Below, piece by piece: positions 6,317 to 13,277 of a stretch of 13,405 nucleotides of DNA. The notes below the pieces were generated by a model. The model was not told the DNA's origin. It made no database searches and saw only the letters and a list, made by a program, of their open reading frames with translations. Position 1 is the first letter of the stretch, and every line of letters starts with the position of its first letter. The translations under genes were made by a program, and so were the position numbers. Where the stretch lies: assembly GCA_003219395.1 (NCBI GenBank), contig QHOR01000101.1:1-13405 (forward strand), read 5' to 3'. The DNA comes from Verrucomicrobiota bacterium (lineage in GTDB: Bacteria > Verrucomicrobiota > Verrucomicrobiia > Chthoniobacterales > UBA10450).

Positions 6317-8587
6317 ATGCGAAGTTCATCGAGCGATCACTCTCCTTTCGCGAAGGCTTTTGGAGTGCGATGCCAGCAGCAGCTTCGCACAGGGACGCGA
6401 GCGTGGCGATGCGTCGTCGCAACGCTCTCATTTGCCATTTTAGGGACGCTTCAACTGCTATCACAAACAGAGGCGCGCAACGATGAAACGCCCTTCGCCG
6501 TCTCTGCCGTTGTCATTGCGGATCACCCAGTAAACCAGTGTGTGCCGACCGCGGCGTTGGGCGCAGGCGTGGATGGTCACGAGCGAGGCGAGTGTGCCCG
6601 CATGTTTACGGATAAGAACATCGCCGAGATGCGATCAGCCGGGTTCGGGCCCCTGGCGTATCGACTGCGGACGGAATTGGCCGGCGAAGTTTGGCATTGG
6701 AATCCGCGAGGCACGTGGAGCAATCCTGCTAATCGGTGCGGATATTGGATCTCCGACGATTCACTCAGCGAGCTGATTAACGTCTCCTACGGCTACCGCT
6801 TGCCCCGACGAGGAAACACGATCGATCAGGCCAACGACGATGGTTACTCACGCATCGTGGACGGCAACGAAGAGTCAATTTGGAAAAGCAATCCCTATCT
6901 CGATCCCCATTTCACCGGCAAATCCGATGATGCACATCCGCAGTGGGCAGTCATCGATCTGGGCGCCACGAAACTCGTTAACAGCATTCGGATTCATTGG
7001 GCTGCGCCGTACGCGCGGCAATACAGAGTCGAGTACTGGAGCGGAGCGGACCCGATGCATTTGCATGCCAATCGGAAAGATCGGTGGCATCTCTTTCCAA
7101 ACGGTGCAGTGGACCGCGGATCAGGCGGCGAAGAATTTGTTCGGCTGTGTGCAAAATCCATTCCAGTTCGGTTCGTCCGCATCTTGATGACTCACAGTTC
7201 ACAAACAAATGCGAACGCTTCAAACGACATTCGCGACCGGCTTGGATTTGCGATTCGCGAGATTGAACTCGGGAGCATTGACACATATTCGCTCCGCTCC
7301 GGCGCAGCAAACAGCAATGGTCGTTTTCACGATTACATCCGTCATGCAGCTGATCGATATCGGCAGACGATAGTTTACGTATCGTCAACGGATCCCTGGC
7401 ATCGGGCCGAGGACATTGATTATAAAACAGAGCAACCGGTCCTGGATTTCATCATGCGCAGCACGCTGACGAATGGCTTACCCGTCCTTGTGCCCGTCGG
7501 CGTTTTGTACGACACGCCCGAAAATGCCATTGCTGAGATCCGCTATCTTACCAAACGAGAATATCGCTTCGAAGGGATCGAACTCGGCGAAGAACCCGAT
7601 GGACAATGGGCGTCGCCGGAGGATTATGCCGCGCTTTACGCTCGAGTTGCTGCAAGTCTCGCTGCCATGAATCCGAATTTGAAACTCGGAGGACCAAGCC
7701 TGCAAAGTTTCGAAGGCCAACTTCTCACGTGGCCTGATGCAACTGCGAATCGTTCCTGGATGAACCGCTTTCTCAACTGTGTGCGAAGTGCCGGAGTGCC
7801 ATTCGATTTCTTTTCGTTCGAGTTTTATCCGTTCGACAATGTCTGCACCGATGCGGCATCCCAGCTGTTGCAAACTCCAAAGCGTCTCAGTGAAATGATG
7901 ACCAGCTTGAGAGCAGATGGTGTTCCAACGGCAATTCCATGGCTGATGACAGAATACGGTTACTCCGTCTTTGCGGGGCGCTCCGAAGTGGACATTGCGG
8001 ACGCGCTGTTCAATGCAGACACAGTGGGAACATTTCTCACACTGGGAGGCTCCAAGGCGTACCTATACGGGTACGAACCGAATTATCTCGAAGACGAGCT
8101 AAAATGTTCCTGGGGCAACCTGATGATGCTTCAGATGCAGCCAAACAGTAACGAACTGAATCGCGTATCCGGTTATTTTGCCGCCCAACTCATCACGAAG
8201 GAGTGGATGCAACCAATCGATGAGCCTCACGAAATCTTTCCGGTAAAGGTTCAGCAAAGCCGGGCGAGTTCGTCATCCGCCGTCAGCGTCTATGCAGTGC
8301 GACGACCGGACAAACAATGGGCGTTGTTAGCGATTAACAAACATTCGAACCGCGCCGCACGTCTCAGTGTGGACTTCAACTTCTCCGGTGCACGATCGCA
8401 GGCAAGCTTCGCAGGCAGCCTGGATGTAATCCGGTTCTCGCGCGATCAGTATGAATGGCACGATGATGGGGCAAACGGCCACCCGATTCGGAACCTGCCG
8501 CCGGCGCGGTTTACGCAAGACGCATCTTCATTTTACGAAATGCCACCGTATTCACTCACTATCTTACGGGGAAGACTCGCAGATTGA
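6317..8587 (+). CDS. Secreted discoidin-domain glycosidase, clan GH-A-like
   Basis: The 756-residue protein has a hydrophobic segment at about 30-50 that serves as a late signal peptide or anchor. The N-terminal half holds an F5/8 type C (discoidin) carbohydrate-binding domain at about 175-320, visible in [20 protein letters not shown] and [13 protein letters not shown]-barrel region follows (about 345-600) with the clan GH-A landmarks. The acid/base Glu426 is in [10 protein letters not shown], continuing [10 protein letters not shown], and the nucleophile Glu546 is in [11 protein letters not shown] beta-sandwich-like C-terminus (650-750) resembles the cap domain of GH39/GH51/GH79-type enzymes. 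In clan A the acid/base Glu is normally preceded by Asn (NEP); here it is Glu (EEP). The substrate cannot be read from sequence; plant or microbial polysaccharide side chains are likely. No alternative ATG lies close. Confidence 0.8.
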   Translation: MRSSSSDHSPFAKAFGVRCQQQLRTGTRAWRCVVATLSFAILGTLQLLSQTEARNDETPFAVSAVVIADHPVNQCVPTAALGAGVDGHERGECARMFTDKNIAEMRSAGFGPLAYRLRTELAGEVWHWNPRGTWSNPANRCGYWISDDSLSELINVSYGYRLPRRGNTIDQANDDGYSRIVDGNEESIWKSNPYLDPHFTGKSDDAHPQWAVIDLGATKLVNSIRIHWAAPYARQYRVEYWSGADPMHLHANRKDRWHLFPNGAVDRGSGGEEFVRLCAKSIPVRFVRILMTHSSQTNANASNDIRDRLGFAIREIELGSIDTYSLRSGAANSNGRFHDYIRHAADRYRQTIVYVSSTDPWHRAEDIDYKTEQPVLDFIMRSTLTNGLPVLVPVGVLYDTPENAIAEIRYLTKREYRFEGIELGEEPDGQWASPEDYAALYARVAASLAAMNPNLKLGGPSLQSFEGQLLTWPDATANRSWMNRFLNCVRSAGVPFDFFSFEFYPFDNVCTDAASQLLQTPKRLSEMMTSLRADGVPTAIPWLMTEYGYSVFAGRSEVDIADALFNADTVGTFLTLGGSKAYLYGYEPNYLEDELKCSWGNLMMLQMQPNSNELNRVSGYFAAQLITKEWMQPIDEPHEIFPVKVQQSRASSSSAVSVYAVRRPDKQWALLAINKHSNRAARLSVDFNFSGARSQASFAGSLDVIRFSRDQYEWHDDGANGHPIRNLPPARFTQDASSFYEMPPYSLTILRGRLAD

Positions 8588-8604
8588 TGGTCGCAATGCG
8601 CGAC

Positions 8605-9651
8605 TTACGTCTCGTCGATTGCTTTAAGGAGCGTCATCTGCGCGAGAGGTATCGTCATTTGAACCGGTGCCGCCGACAGACGTGCAGTAATTCCGGCTTC
8701 CAACTGGTCCATGAACGTGGCCGAACGTGCGTCGCCCCGCGCTTCATCCAAGCTGGCCGCAAGGGTTGGGAATACTGAAGCTCGGCAAAAAGCAGCCCAT
8801 TGCGCGCCAAATGCGTGAGCATCACGGTTTGCTTCAAACTCAGTCCAGATACGATCGTCGCCATTCTTTGCGAATGGCTCTATAAATTGCATTCTGGTTC
8901 GACCGAACGTGGGAATCACCATTCTGCGAAATTCTTCCTGTCGAATGAGGCCCTGATCGACCATGTCGACAAGTGTAGCGTAGAGCGCATCCACTACTGG
9001 TCGATAGCCGAAATCACCGCTGTCGTCGGTCGCCATTGTCAGCACGACTAGCCGCGCGCCATTACGGAGCTCGCGGCTGCGCATCGTAAGAAACGTTCGC
9101 CAGTCTTCCGCCGCTTGTTCGGTGAAAGCACTGCGCGCGGATAGGTCATGGCTATAGGCAACCTGCACTTGATCCGGAATTGCGCAGGGCACACGGCTCA
9201 GCCATTGAATCGCCCACGCGCTCCAACCCAGCGTCACGCTGGACGCTGGTAGGATCTGAACAAAGTAAGACCGTCCTATCGCCCCCGCGAATATGGCAGG
9301 ATCGGTGCTAAGATAGCTGTTCGAGTCATTCCCAAGCGTTTGGAACAGCGCAGTGAAATCGTTGTCGGGCAAGTCCGTATGAAAAACGAAGATTGCTCGC
9401 GAGCGGCCGACCCGTTCCCTGAGCTTGGCGATCGCCGCCGTCATTGGCGCAAATGAATTGTGTCCTTCAGATGAACCGTAGTCCGCGAGGACTAGAAGTT
9501 CTGGCGCTGGCGGTAGCGGAACCGCGCGAGCCGCGCGTTCCAGCAGCCTCACAGCGGGCAATGAACCGGCCGCCTGCACGGATGAACTCCGATTGTACGC
9601 GCCATTTCCCTCCATAGGCGCAGGCTTAAAAAACTCGGATTGGTCGGACAT
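8605..9651 (-). CDS. SABATH-type SAM-dependent carboxyl methyltransferase
   Basis: This 348-residue protein starts at the ATG at 9651, with AGAG/AAGG upstream; a TTG frame extension to 9714 is less likely. It matches the SABATH family (Methyltransf_7), best known from plants, where members methylate the carboxyl group of salicylate, jasmonate, indole-acetate and similar small acids. Visible landmarks are the N-terminal GNGAYNRSSSVQ (plant form GGxxSYAxNSxxQ), the SAM-binding LLVLADYGSSEGHNSF, FHTDLPDNDFTALF (plant FFNDLPxNDFN) and the substrate-loop WAIQWLSRVP (plant SSSLHWLSxxP). It is convergent with the glycosidase gene (17 nt between stops). Upstream lies a palindromic spacer and then the PUA/EVE-like gene. 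The acid substrate is unknown. Confidence 0.85.
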   Translation of the reverse strand: MSDQSEFFKPAPMEGNGAYNRSSSVQAAGSLPAVRLLERAARAVPLPPAPELLVLADYGSSEGHNSFAPMTAAIAKLRERVGRSRAIFVFHTDLPDNDFTALFQTLGNDSNSYLSTDPAIFAGAIGRSYFVQILPASSVTLGWSAWAIQWLSRVPCAIPDQVQVAYSHDLSARSAFTEQAAEDWRTFLTMRSRELRNGARLVVLTMATDDSGDFGYRPVVDALYATLVDMVDQGLIRQEEFRRMVIPTFGRTRMQFIEPFAKNGDDRIWTEFEANRDAHAFGAQWAAFCRASVFPTLAASLDEARGDARSATFMDQLEAGITARLSAAPVQMTIPLAQMTLLKAIDET

Positions 9652-9707
9652 CCTTACTCTTTGCGCGGCAATGTTAGCGACGTTCAAGGCTTGGGTCGAA
9701 GGAGCGA

Positions 9708-9787
9708 CGGGCAAAGCCTTCTTAAACTCTCAACAATCATCTCTCAACACTTAACTCGTCTTAGTTTAACGCCAGCAGTTTTGCCCG
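9708..9787. repeat. Palindromic spacer with heptanucleotide CTCTCAA repeats (copy 1)
   Basis: CGGGCAAA (9708-9715) pairs perfectly with TTTGCCCG (9780-9787). Between them lies a run of 7-bp units (9727-9757): CTCTCAA, CAATCAT, CTCTCAA, CACTTAA. Two more copies of the same repeat occur at 10932-10959 and 11603-11637 in the same orientation. The element fills the space between the PUA/EVE-like gene and the methyltransferase gene. No consensus attC R box is visible here. Confidence 0.65.
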
Positions 9788-9831
9788 AGGGCTCTAGCAA
9801 GCCGCAACTTGTTCAAGTCCAAATTCTCTCC

Positions 9832-10239
9832 TCAAAAGAATCTGTGTAGGAACGCCGCCGCTCGATCTGAGACGCCGACGATCTTGTTTGTTGCCTGACG
9901 ATAAAATTTGAAATTGAGCTCAGTCTCGGGCCTACGATCGTTCCAATCGGAAAAACTTTTGAGCTCGCTTCGCCCGAGGCGGCGTTTCGCGAGCGAGGTG
10001 CGGCTGACAGTGATGCTCACGCGCGGCGTTTGCCGCACGACTCCGCGTTTCTTTGGAACCGCTTTGGCTGAGGTAACTACGCCCCTGGCGATCAGACCCG
10101 ACCCGCCTTCGTTCTCGCTCGCGAAGACGAAGATGGTATCGCCCCTGGCGATGTGCTTGCCACCATACATCGTTTTCTGCGCAGTAAACGCGAACGTCTG
10201 TGCCGACGGCTCACTAACCTCAGCTTTGATCGCAAACAT
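9832..10239 (-). CDS. Hypothetical protein, PUA/EVE-like fold suspected
   Basis: This 135-residue protein starts at the ATG at 10239, 7 nt after the stop of the dihydrofolate-reductase-family gene; the frame is open further upstream but overlaps that gene. It has no signal peptide. The stretch GKHIARGDTIFVFASENEGG followed by SGLIARGVVTSA resembles the beta-barrel core of EVE/ASCH/PUA-like domains, where a 'GD.(IV).F' strand is followed by a small-residue loop and a strand such as 'G.(AG)V'. PUA-like proteins bind modified bases or RNA. The assignment comes from pattern only and could be wrong. Tight spacing suggests translational coupling to the upstream gene. Confidence 0.7.
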   Translation of the reverse strand: MFAIKAEVSEPSAQTFAFTAQKTMYGGKHIARGDTIFVFASENEGGSGLIARGVVTSAKAVPKKRGVVRQTPRVSITVSRTSLAKRRLGRSELKSFSDWNDRRPETELNFKFYRQATNKIVGVSDRAAAFLHRFF

Positions 10240-10246
10240 CCGACGG

Positions 10247-10816
10247 TTATTTTCGCACCTCGTAACGAAGCTCCAGTGTGCCGCTCTCGTAGGCTTTGAC
10301 CTCTGCCAAATCGAGGGCGATGTCTGTCTTGAGCTTGTCGAAGAATGGAAGCCCATCACCAATCAGAATCGGCAGGATGGAATAACGAATTTCGTCGGCT
10401 AGCCCGAGGCGAAGGCATTCGCCTGAAACGATGCCCCCTCCCACAAACCAGATGCTGTGGAATGTAGGCCGCAGGCGGCCATTCACGAACTGCGCGAGAT
10501 CGCCTGAGTAGAACTCAACGCGGTCCCGGATGCGAGACAATTCGCGATGAGTGAGGACGAAGGTGGGTTTGACGCCGTACGCCCATCCCAAGCCTTTGGC
10601 CGCAAAATTCAACGCCGTCTCATATGTTCGCGATCCCATCACATAGCAGTCGATCGTCTTGAGGAACGCCTCGATAAATTCTGGATCCATGGTTTCCCCG
10701 CCTTTGAATTCGTCTGAGGTCTCGAGCCAATCGACGGCCCCGTCCTTTCGAGCGATAAAACCGTTCACGCTCGCCGCCATGTGAATCGTTACGCGAGAAT
10801 CAATGTTTGTCTTCAC
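10247..10816 (-). CDS. Dihydrofolate reductase family protein (RibD C-terminal-like)
   Basis: This 189-residue cytosolic protein starts at GTG 10816. That start is needed to include the first beta strand, RVTIHMAASVNGFIA; an ATG at 10783 would cut through it. Family landmarks are the DGFIA-like NGFIARKDGAVDWL, DCYVMGSRTYE, KPTFVLTHRE and the nucleotide-binding SIWFVGGGIVSGECL near residues 121-135, then DEIRYSILPILIGDGLPFF. Family members are NADPH-dependent reductases or unknown oxidoreductases, often called 'dihydrofolate reductase family' without being true folate enzymes. Similar proteins are common as stand-alone genes and integron cassettes. It is followed after 7 nt by the PUA/EVE-like gene. 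Confidence 0.88.
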   Translation of the reverse strand: MKTNIDSRVTIHMAASVNGFIARKDGAVDWLETSDEFKGGETMDPEFIEAFLKTIDCYVMGSRTYETALNFAAKGLGWAYGVKPTFVLTHRELSRIRDRVEFYSGDLAQFVNGRLRPTFHSIWFVGGGIVSGECLRLGLADEIRYSILPILIGDGLPFFDKLKTDIALDLAEVKAYESGTLELRYEVRK

Positions 10817-10839
10817 GTTGGCTTATCGCGGAATGCCAT
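10813..10839 (-). other. Possible 8-codon leader ORF upstream of the DHFR-family gene
   Basis: ATG at 10839 opens the frame MAFRDKPT and ends in a TGA that overlaps the GTG start of the next gene (GTGA, 10813-10816). Such overlap can couple translation, and cassette genes without their own ribosome-binding site sometimes use a leader ORF. With so short an ORF, chance is a serious alternative. Confidence 0.25.
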
Positions 10840-10988
10840 AGCTCGCAACCTGCTCGGGCCGGTCCCCGGCTATAGCCCACGTAATGAGAAAAAGCTGCAC
10901 TCGTCTCAGCCGGGCGCCGGGTTTTCTTTCACTCTCAACTCTCATCTCTCAACGCTCAGCTTTTTTACGTTCGCGGTTCGCTGCATTC
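10831..10988. repeat. Large imperfect palindrome with CTCTCAA repeats (copy 2)
   Basis: Three nested pairings are seen: GAATGC (10831-10836) with GCATTC (10983-10988); CGCAACC (10844-10850) with GGTTCG (10975-10980), with a bulge; and AAAAAGCTG (10889-10897) with CAGCTTTTT (10957-10965). The last extends to ACGTA on each side after a bulge. The heptanucleotide run CTCTCAA, CTCTCAT, CTCTCAA, CGCTCAG occupies 10932-10959. The shape, a long imperfect hairpin with unpaired bases, recalls large integron attC sites, but no GTTRRRY box is found, so it is only attC-like. Confidence 0.55.
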
Positions 10989-11013
10989 GCCCCGGTGGAA
11001 AGCGGCTCTCTTC

Positions 11014-11517
11014 TTACTTGTCTGCGATTGGTTTTCGGGTTTTGGAAAGAAGAGTAAGAAGCGTAGTTAAGTCTTTACGCTCAGCCTCGGACAAGCGTAA
11101 CACCTTCGGGACAGCCGGGAATACGTACAACCGTTCACTCTCGATAGCCGCGGTCTTAATAACGCGCTCGCTGACAGTTTGAAAGCGAGCATCCTTTCCT
11201 TTTAGCAATAACGGAAGGTCGCGGCGCTCGGCAGTTCGTTCGATAATCCAAATGAAACTGCCAGCGAGATAATAATCTGTAATCGTAGGTCTGTTGGTGG
11301 CGCCGCCGTTCCAAAGCATACGCACCTTTGACACTTCATCCGCGTCAGGAAGACTGTAAAAGAAATAATAGAATGCGCTCGTCGCGTCCTCGCCATCAGT
11401 AGCGAACGTGACCGTGCGCCTATTATTTGTTTGGTCAATTGGCAGCGGTTCACGTCCCGCAGTCACAACGAACAGCAGTACGACCGAGGTCAAAACATTA
11501 ACAGCCAGGGCTTTCAT
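11014..11517 (-). CDS. Secreted hypothetical protein in an integron-like cassette
   Basis: This 167-residue protein starts at the ATG at 11517. The frame runs open to 11616, but that extension would be translated attC-like DNA. The ATG lies 14 nt after the GTTAGGC box of the upstream attC-like site and begins a signal peptide (MKALAVNVLTSVVLLFVVTAG). The mature part is predicted mixed alpha/beta and contains TSAFYYFFYSLPDADEVSKV, TDYYLAGSFIWIIERTAE and a helical C-terminus with LRLSEAERKDLTTLLTLLSK. I do not recognise a family. There is no ribosome-binding site at the usual place, as is common for cassette genes. Confidence 0.75.
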   Translation of the reverse strand: MKALAVNVLTSVVLLFVVTAGREPLPIDQTNNRRTVTFATDGEDATSAFYYFFYSLPDADEVSKVRMLWNGGATNRPTITDYYLAGSFIWIIERTAERRDLPLLLKGKDARFQTVSERVIKTAAIESERLYVFPAVPKVLRLSEAERKDLTTLLTLLSKTRKPIADK

Positions 11518-11531
11518 GCGTACGTAGCAGC

Positions 11532-11676
11532 GCCTAACGAGACGAAGCCGACATAGCCGATAGCCCCCCCGCGGCGGGTAAACTTCAGGGAGCGTTGTCT
11601 CACTCTCAACAATCAACTCTCAACCCTCCACTTTCACAGTGCCCGTTTCGCGCCCGCTTACATTGCTTGCTTAGGC
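11532..11676 (-). other. Candidate attC recombination site, long form, with CTCTCAA repeats (copy 3)
   Basis: On the minus strand the Rid-family gene ends inside GCCTAAG (11676-11670, TAA is its stop). A spacer of about 130 nt follows and ends in a perfect GTTRRRY box, GTTAGGC (11538-11532), 14 nt before the next ATG. GCCTAA and TTAGGC pair, then AAGC (11546-11549) pairs with GCTT (11665-11668). The centre carries heptanucleotide units at 11603-11637 (CTCTCAA, CAATCAA, CTCTCAA, CCCTCCA, CTTTCAC). The length of 145 nt is at the upper limit for attC sites. One R box has a G in place of the final C. Confidence 0.6.
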
Positions 11677-12069
11677 GTTTTGCTCCTCATCGACTATGGC
11701 GTCAGCTTCGAACTCCACCAGCCAATCGGGATCGATAAAGCGTGAGACCTGCATGATGGTGTTGGCGGGGCGAATCTCCCCAAAGAACTCACCGTGGATC
11801 TTGGCGACGCTATGCCAATCCTCGATGCGCACGAGAAGAGTGCGAGTGCGAACCACGTGTCGGAGCGACGCTCCGGCCTGCTCTAAAGCTGTAGCGATGA
11901 TCTCAAGGGATCGCCGCGCCTGCGTCATGGCATCTCCCACGCCAACTGTCCGTCCATTTGGCCCAACAGGAGCCGTGCCGGAGACAGCAATCACATTACC
12001 CACACGAACCGCCCGCGAAATCCCTACCTTCGGCTCGTATGGGCTGCCACTGGATATGAGCTTTCGCAT
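11671..12069 (-). CDS. Rid (YjgF/YER057c/UK114) family protein lacking the RidA arginine
   Basis: This 132-residue protein matches the Rid family over its full length (usual length 125-135). It has the N-terminal YEPKVGISRAVRVGNVIAVSG, the GDAMTQARRSLEIIATALEQ helix, VVRTRTLLVRIEDW and the C-terminal strand LVEFEADAIV. Enamine/imine deaminase RidA needs an Arg in the sequence PARxxV; here the aligned position is Asn103 (PANTIMQV). The active-site Glu region (EFEADA) is kept. It therefore probably belongs to a non-RidA Rid subgroup whose activity is not known from sequence. The gene starts 6 nt after one GTTAGGC box and its TAA stop lies in the next attC-like site, a classic cassette layout. 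Confidence 0.9.
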   Translation of the reverse strand: MRKLISSGSPYEPKVGISRAVRVGNVIAVSGTAPVGPNGRTVGVGDAMTQARRSLEIIATALEQAGASLRHVVRTRTLLVRIEDWHSVAKIHGEFFGEIRPANTIMQVSRFIDPDWLVEFEADAIVDEEQNA

Positions 12070-12075
12070 TGCTAC

Positions 12076-12139
12076 GCCTAACGAGACAAGCTCAGCGAAC
12101 CGACCGATTGGAGGGTTAGCTCCAGCAATTGGTTAGGGC
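12076..12139 (-). other. Candidate attC recombination site (canonical layout)
   Basis: On the minus strand the upstream gene ends in GCCCTAAC (R'' box; the TAA is its stop codon, 12133-12135), and the site closes with GTTAGGC (R' box, 12082-12076), a perfect GTTRRRY. Six bases later the next gene starts with ATG. The inner arms AGCGAACC (12094-12101) and GGTTAGCT (12114-12121) pair with one mismatch around a 12-nt loop. The total length of 64 nt is typical of attC sites. It reads on the same strand as the genes, as integron cassettes require. Confidence 0.72.
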
Positions 12140-12600
12140 TGCGGTAGTGAGTACACATATGACAGGGAATCGCCTCGCGGAGTGATGAAATCTTGAAGCT
12201 GCCAGCATTCGTGTTCTCGCTTGCGCAATACCAAGTGGACCGTGTGCCGTTCAGGCCGGTGCTTGGAGTCAAGCACGAACGAGTATGACATGGAGACAAT
12301 TGCCGTATCCGGCGACTCGGTTTCGACGGAAAAGCGAATTGGCTTGCCAATTTCTCCGTCCTGGCCTCCAAGCCAGGGGTCATAATCCAGATGGCCGATC
12401 TCTCCGTTTGAATATGTCCATTCCCTCTTGAGCAGCGCTCCGAACTCTGGCGTGGTGAACTGCAAGGTGTGATCTGATGGATTGGCATAAAAGGAATAGT
12501 GCTCGGAGTAGAAGGCGCGGGCCCAATCCGCAGCCTTCGGGCAATCAGCGGCAAGTGCGCCCGTACTGATTAGTGCTAACACGGCGAAAACGAATCTCAT
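12133..12600 (-). CDS. Secreted hypothetical protein, DUF3828-like, in a cassette
   Basis: This 155-residue protein starts at the ATG at 12600, 5 nt after a GTTAGGGC box. The open frame extends to 12654 but would read through that box. The signal peptide MRFVFAVLALISTGALAA is followed by a mature NTF2-like pattern. It includes ADWARAFYSEHYSFYA, LLKREWTY, LDYDPWLGGQDGEIGKPIRF, then alternating strands with VSMSYSFVL and a terminal ECWQLQDFIT strand. The 'DPWLGGQD' segment followed by 'WQL.DI' strands resembles DUF3828 periplasmic proteins; this is recognition from memory and the function is unknown. The stop codon lies inside the attC-like R'' box. Confidence 0.78.
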   Translation of the reverse strand: MRFVFAVLALISTGALAADCPKAADWARAFYSEHYSFYANPSDHTLQFTTPEFGALLKREWTYSNGEIGHLDYDPWLGGQDGEIGKPIRFSVETESPDTAIVSMSYSFVLDSKHRPERHTVHLVLRKREHECWQLQDFITPRGDSLSYVYSLPQP

Positions 12601-12605
12601 ACCAG

Positions 12606-12842
12606 CCCTAACGAAATGGAACGAATCGGTAAGCCGCGACAACAGGGCGAACACGGTGCAATGGGACGGCAGCGCGTGGACGGAAAGGCGCGAGGTAGCG
12701 ATGAGTGACCGGGAGCGAGCGCATCTGTGAGCTGGGAAGATGATGACTCAAACATCATAAGCCAAACAGCACTTTTTAGAATTCGCCTGCGCATCGACCG
12801 AAAGTTCACAATAAAGTGCTGGGTTTTATCGATTGGTTAGAT
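12606..12842 (-). other. Long inter-cassette spacer with attC-like boxes at both ends
   Basis: On the minus strand, ATCTAAC (12842-12836, fits RYYYAAC) lies 15 nt after the stop of the rightmost gene. GTTAGGG (12612-12606) lies 5 nt before the next ATG. At 237 nt the stretch is too long for one normal attC. Near its right end CAGCACTTT (12767-12775) pairs perfectly with AAAGTGCTG (12813-12821). TGATG (12740-12744) and CATCA (12753-12757) form a small stem. The left two thirds show no convincing gene; a 70-codon frame at 12597-12809 lacks protein-like composition. It may be a degraded attC plus the remains of a lost cassette. Confidence 0.4.
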
Positions 12843-12857
12843 GCTCTTATTCGCCAC

Positions 12858-13277
12858 TCATCGATCGAATGAATCCAGGAAGGTCATCCTCCCGTTTTTA
12901 TCGAATCCGAAAGTCACGCCGGATGAGCCTCCGCGCCCGTCAGTAGCGAACCCGGCGTAAACGCGACCGGGAATGAGCTTCTGCGGTTGAATCATCGTGG
13001 TAAAACCAGGAGGCGTAACTCCGTACTCGATCGGCTGGGTCACACCGTGGCCGCTCAAGATGGACCACATCGCCTTCCACCGGTCATCGGCGGTCCGCAT
13101 AGAAACGGTGAATGACTGGATATCGGTCTTCTCACGTTTGGTCGAATCACGGTAAAACTCGAAGCGGATCGGCCCGCCCAGTCGCCCGCTCGCCTTACAA
13201 ACGAACGAGTACGACATCGCCGCAGCAGCGATGCCCGCGGACAGCAATAACATGACGGCAATGACGCGCATTAGCAT
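12858..13277 (-). CDS. Secreted hypothetical protein
   Basis: This 139-residue protein (137 if the second ATG, 13271, is used) has a signal peptide, MRVIAVMLLLSAGIAAAA. The mature part is beta-rich: GPIRFEFYRDST, TDIQSFTVSMRTADDRWKAM, a loop with PIEYGVTPPGFTTMIQPQKL, then RVYAGFATDGRGGSSGVTF and a short C-terminal strand ending FLDSFDR. The 'Y.V.P.GF....P..L..G..Y' pattern recurs in small periplasmic unknowns, but I cannot name a family. The first ATG overlaps CTTAGATGC, which resembles an attC R' box, and there is no clear ribosome-binding site, so it fits the cassette-like layout of its neighbours. Confidence 0.72.
   Translation of the reverse strand: MLMRVIAVMLLLSAGIAAAAMSYSFVCKASGRLGGPIRFEFYRDSTKREKTDIQSFTVSMRTADDRWKAMWSILSGHGVTQPIEYGVTPPGFTTMIQPQKLIPGRVYAGFATDGRGGSSGVTFGFDKNGRMTFLDSFDR

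Noticed and set aside
6307..6486. ATG at 6307 as start of a separate small protein before the large glycosidase
   Set aside because: The frame overlaps the glycosidase N-terminus out of phase, is short and Arg/Ala-rich, and has no recognisable features.
9661..9690. CGCTAAC on the minus strand near the methyltransferase start as an attC R box
   Set aside because: No partner box or palindrome of suitable length includes it; a single 7-mer match is expected by chance.
11517..11616. N-terminal extension of the 11014-11517 gene to 11616
   Set aside because: The added 33 residues would be translated from the CTCTCAA repeat and the attC-like arm, and the downstream ATG begins a clean signal peptide.
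12597..12809. 70-codon leftward frame in the long inter-cassette spacer
   Set aside because: Composition is rich in Ser, Arg, Pro and Cys with no domain-like pattern, it starts within a stem-loop and runs over the attC-like box; probably not translated.
12133..13277. Both right-hand secreted proteins contain MSYSFV, suggesting homology between the two genes
   Set aside because: The shared hexapeptide is in the middle of one protein and directly after the signal peptide of the other. No similarity surrounds it, so chance is more likely.
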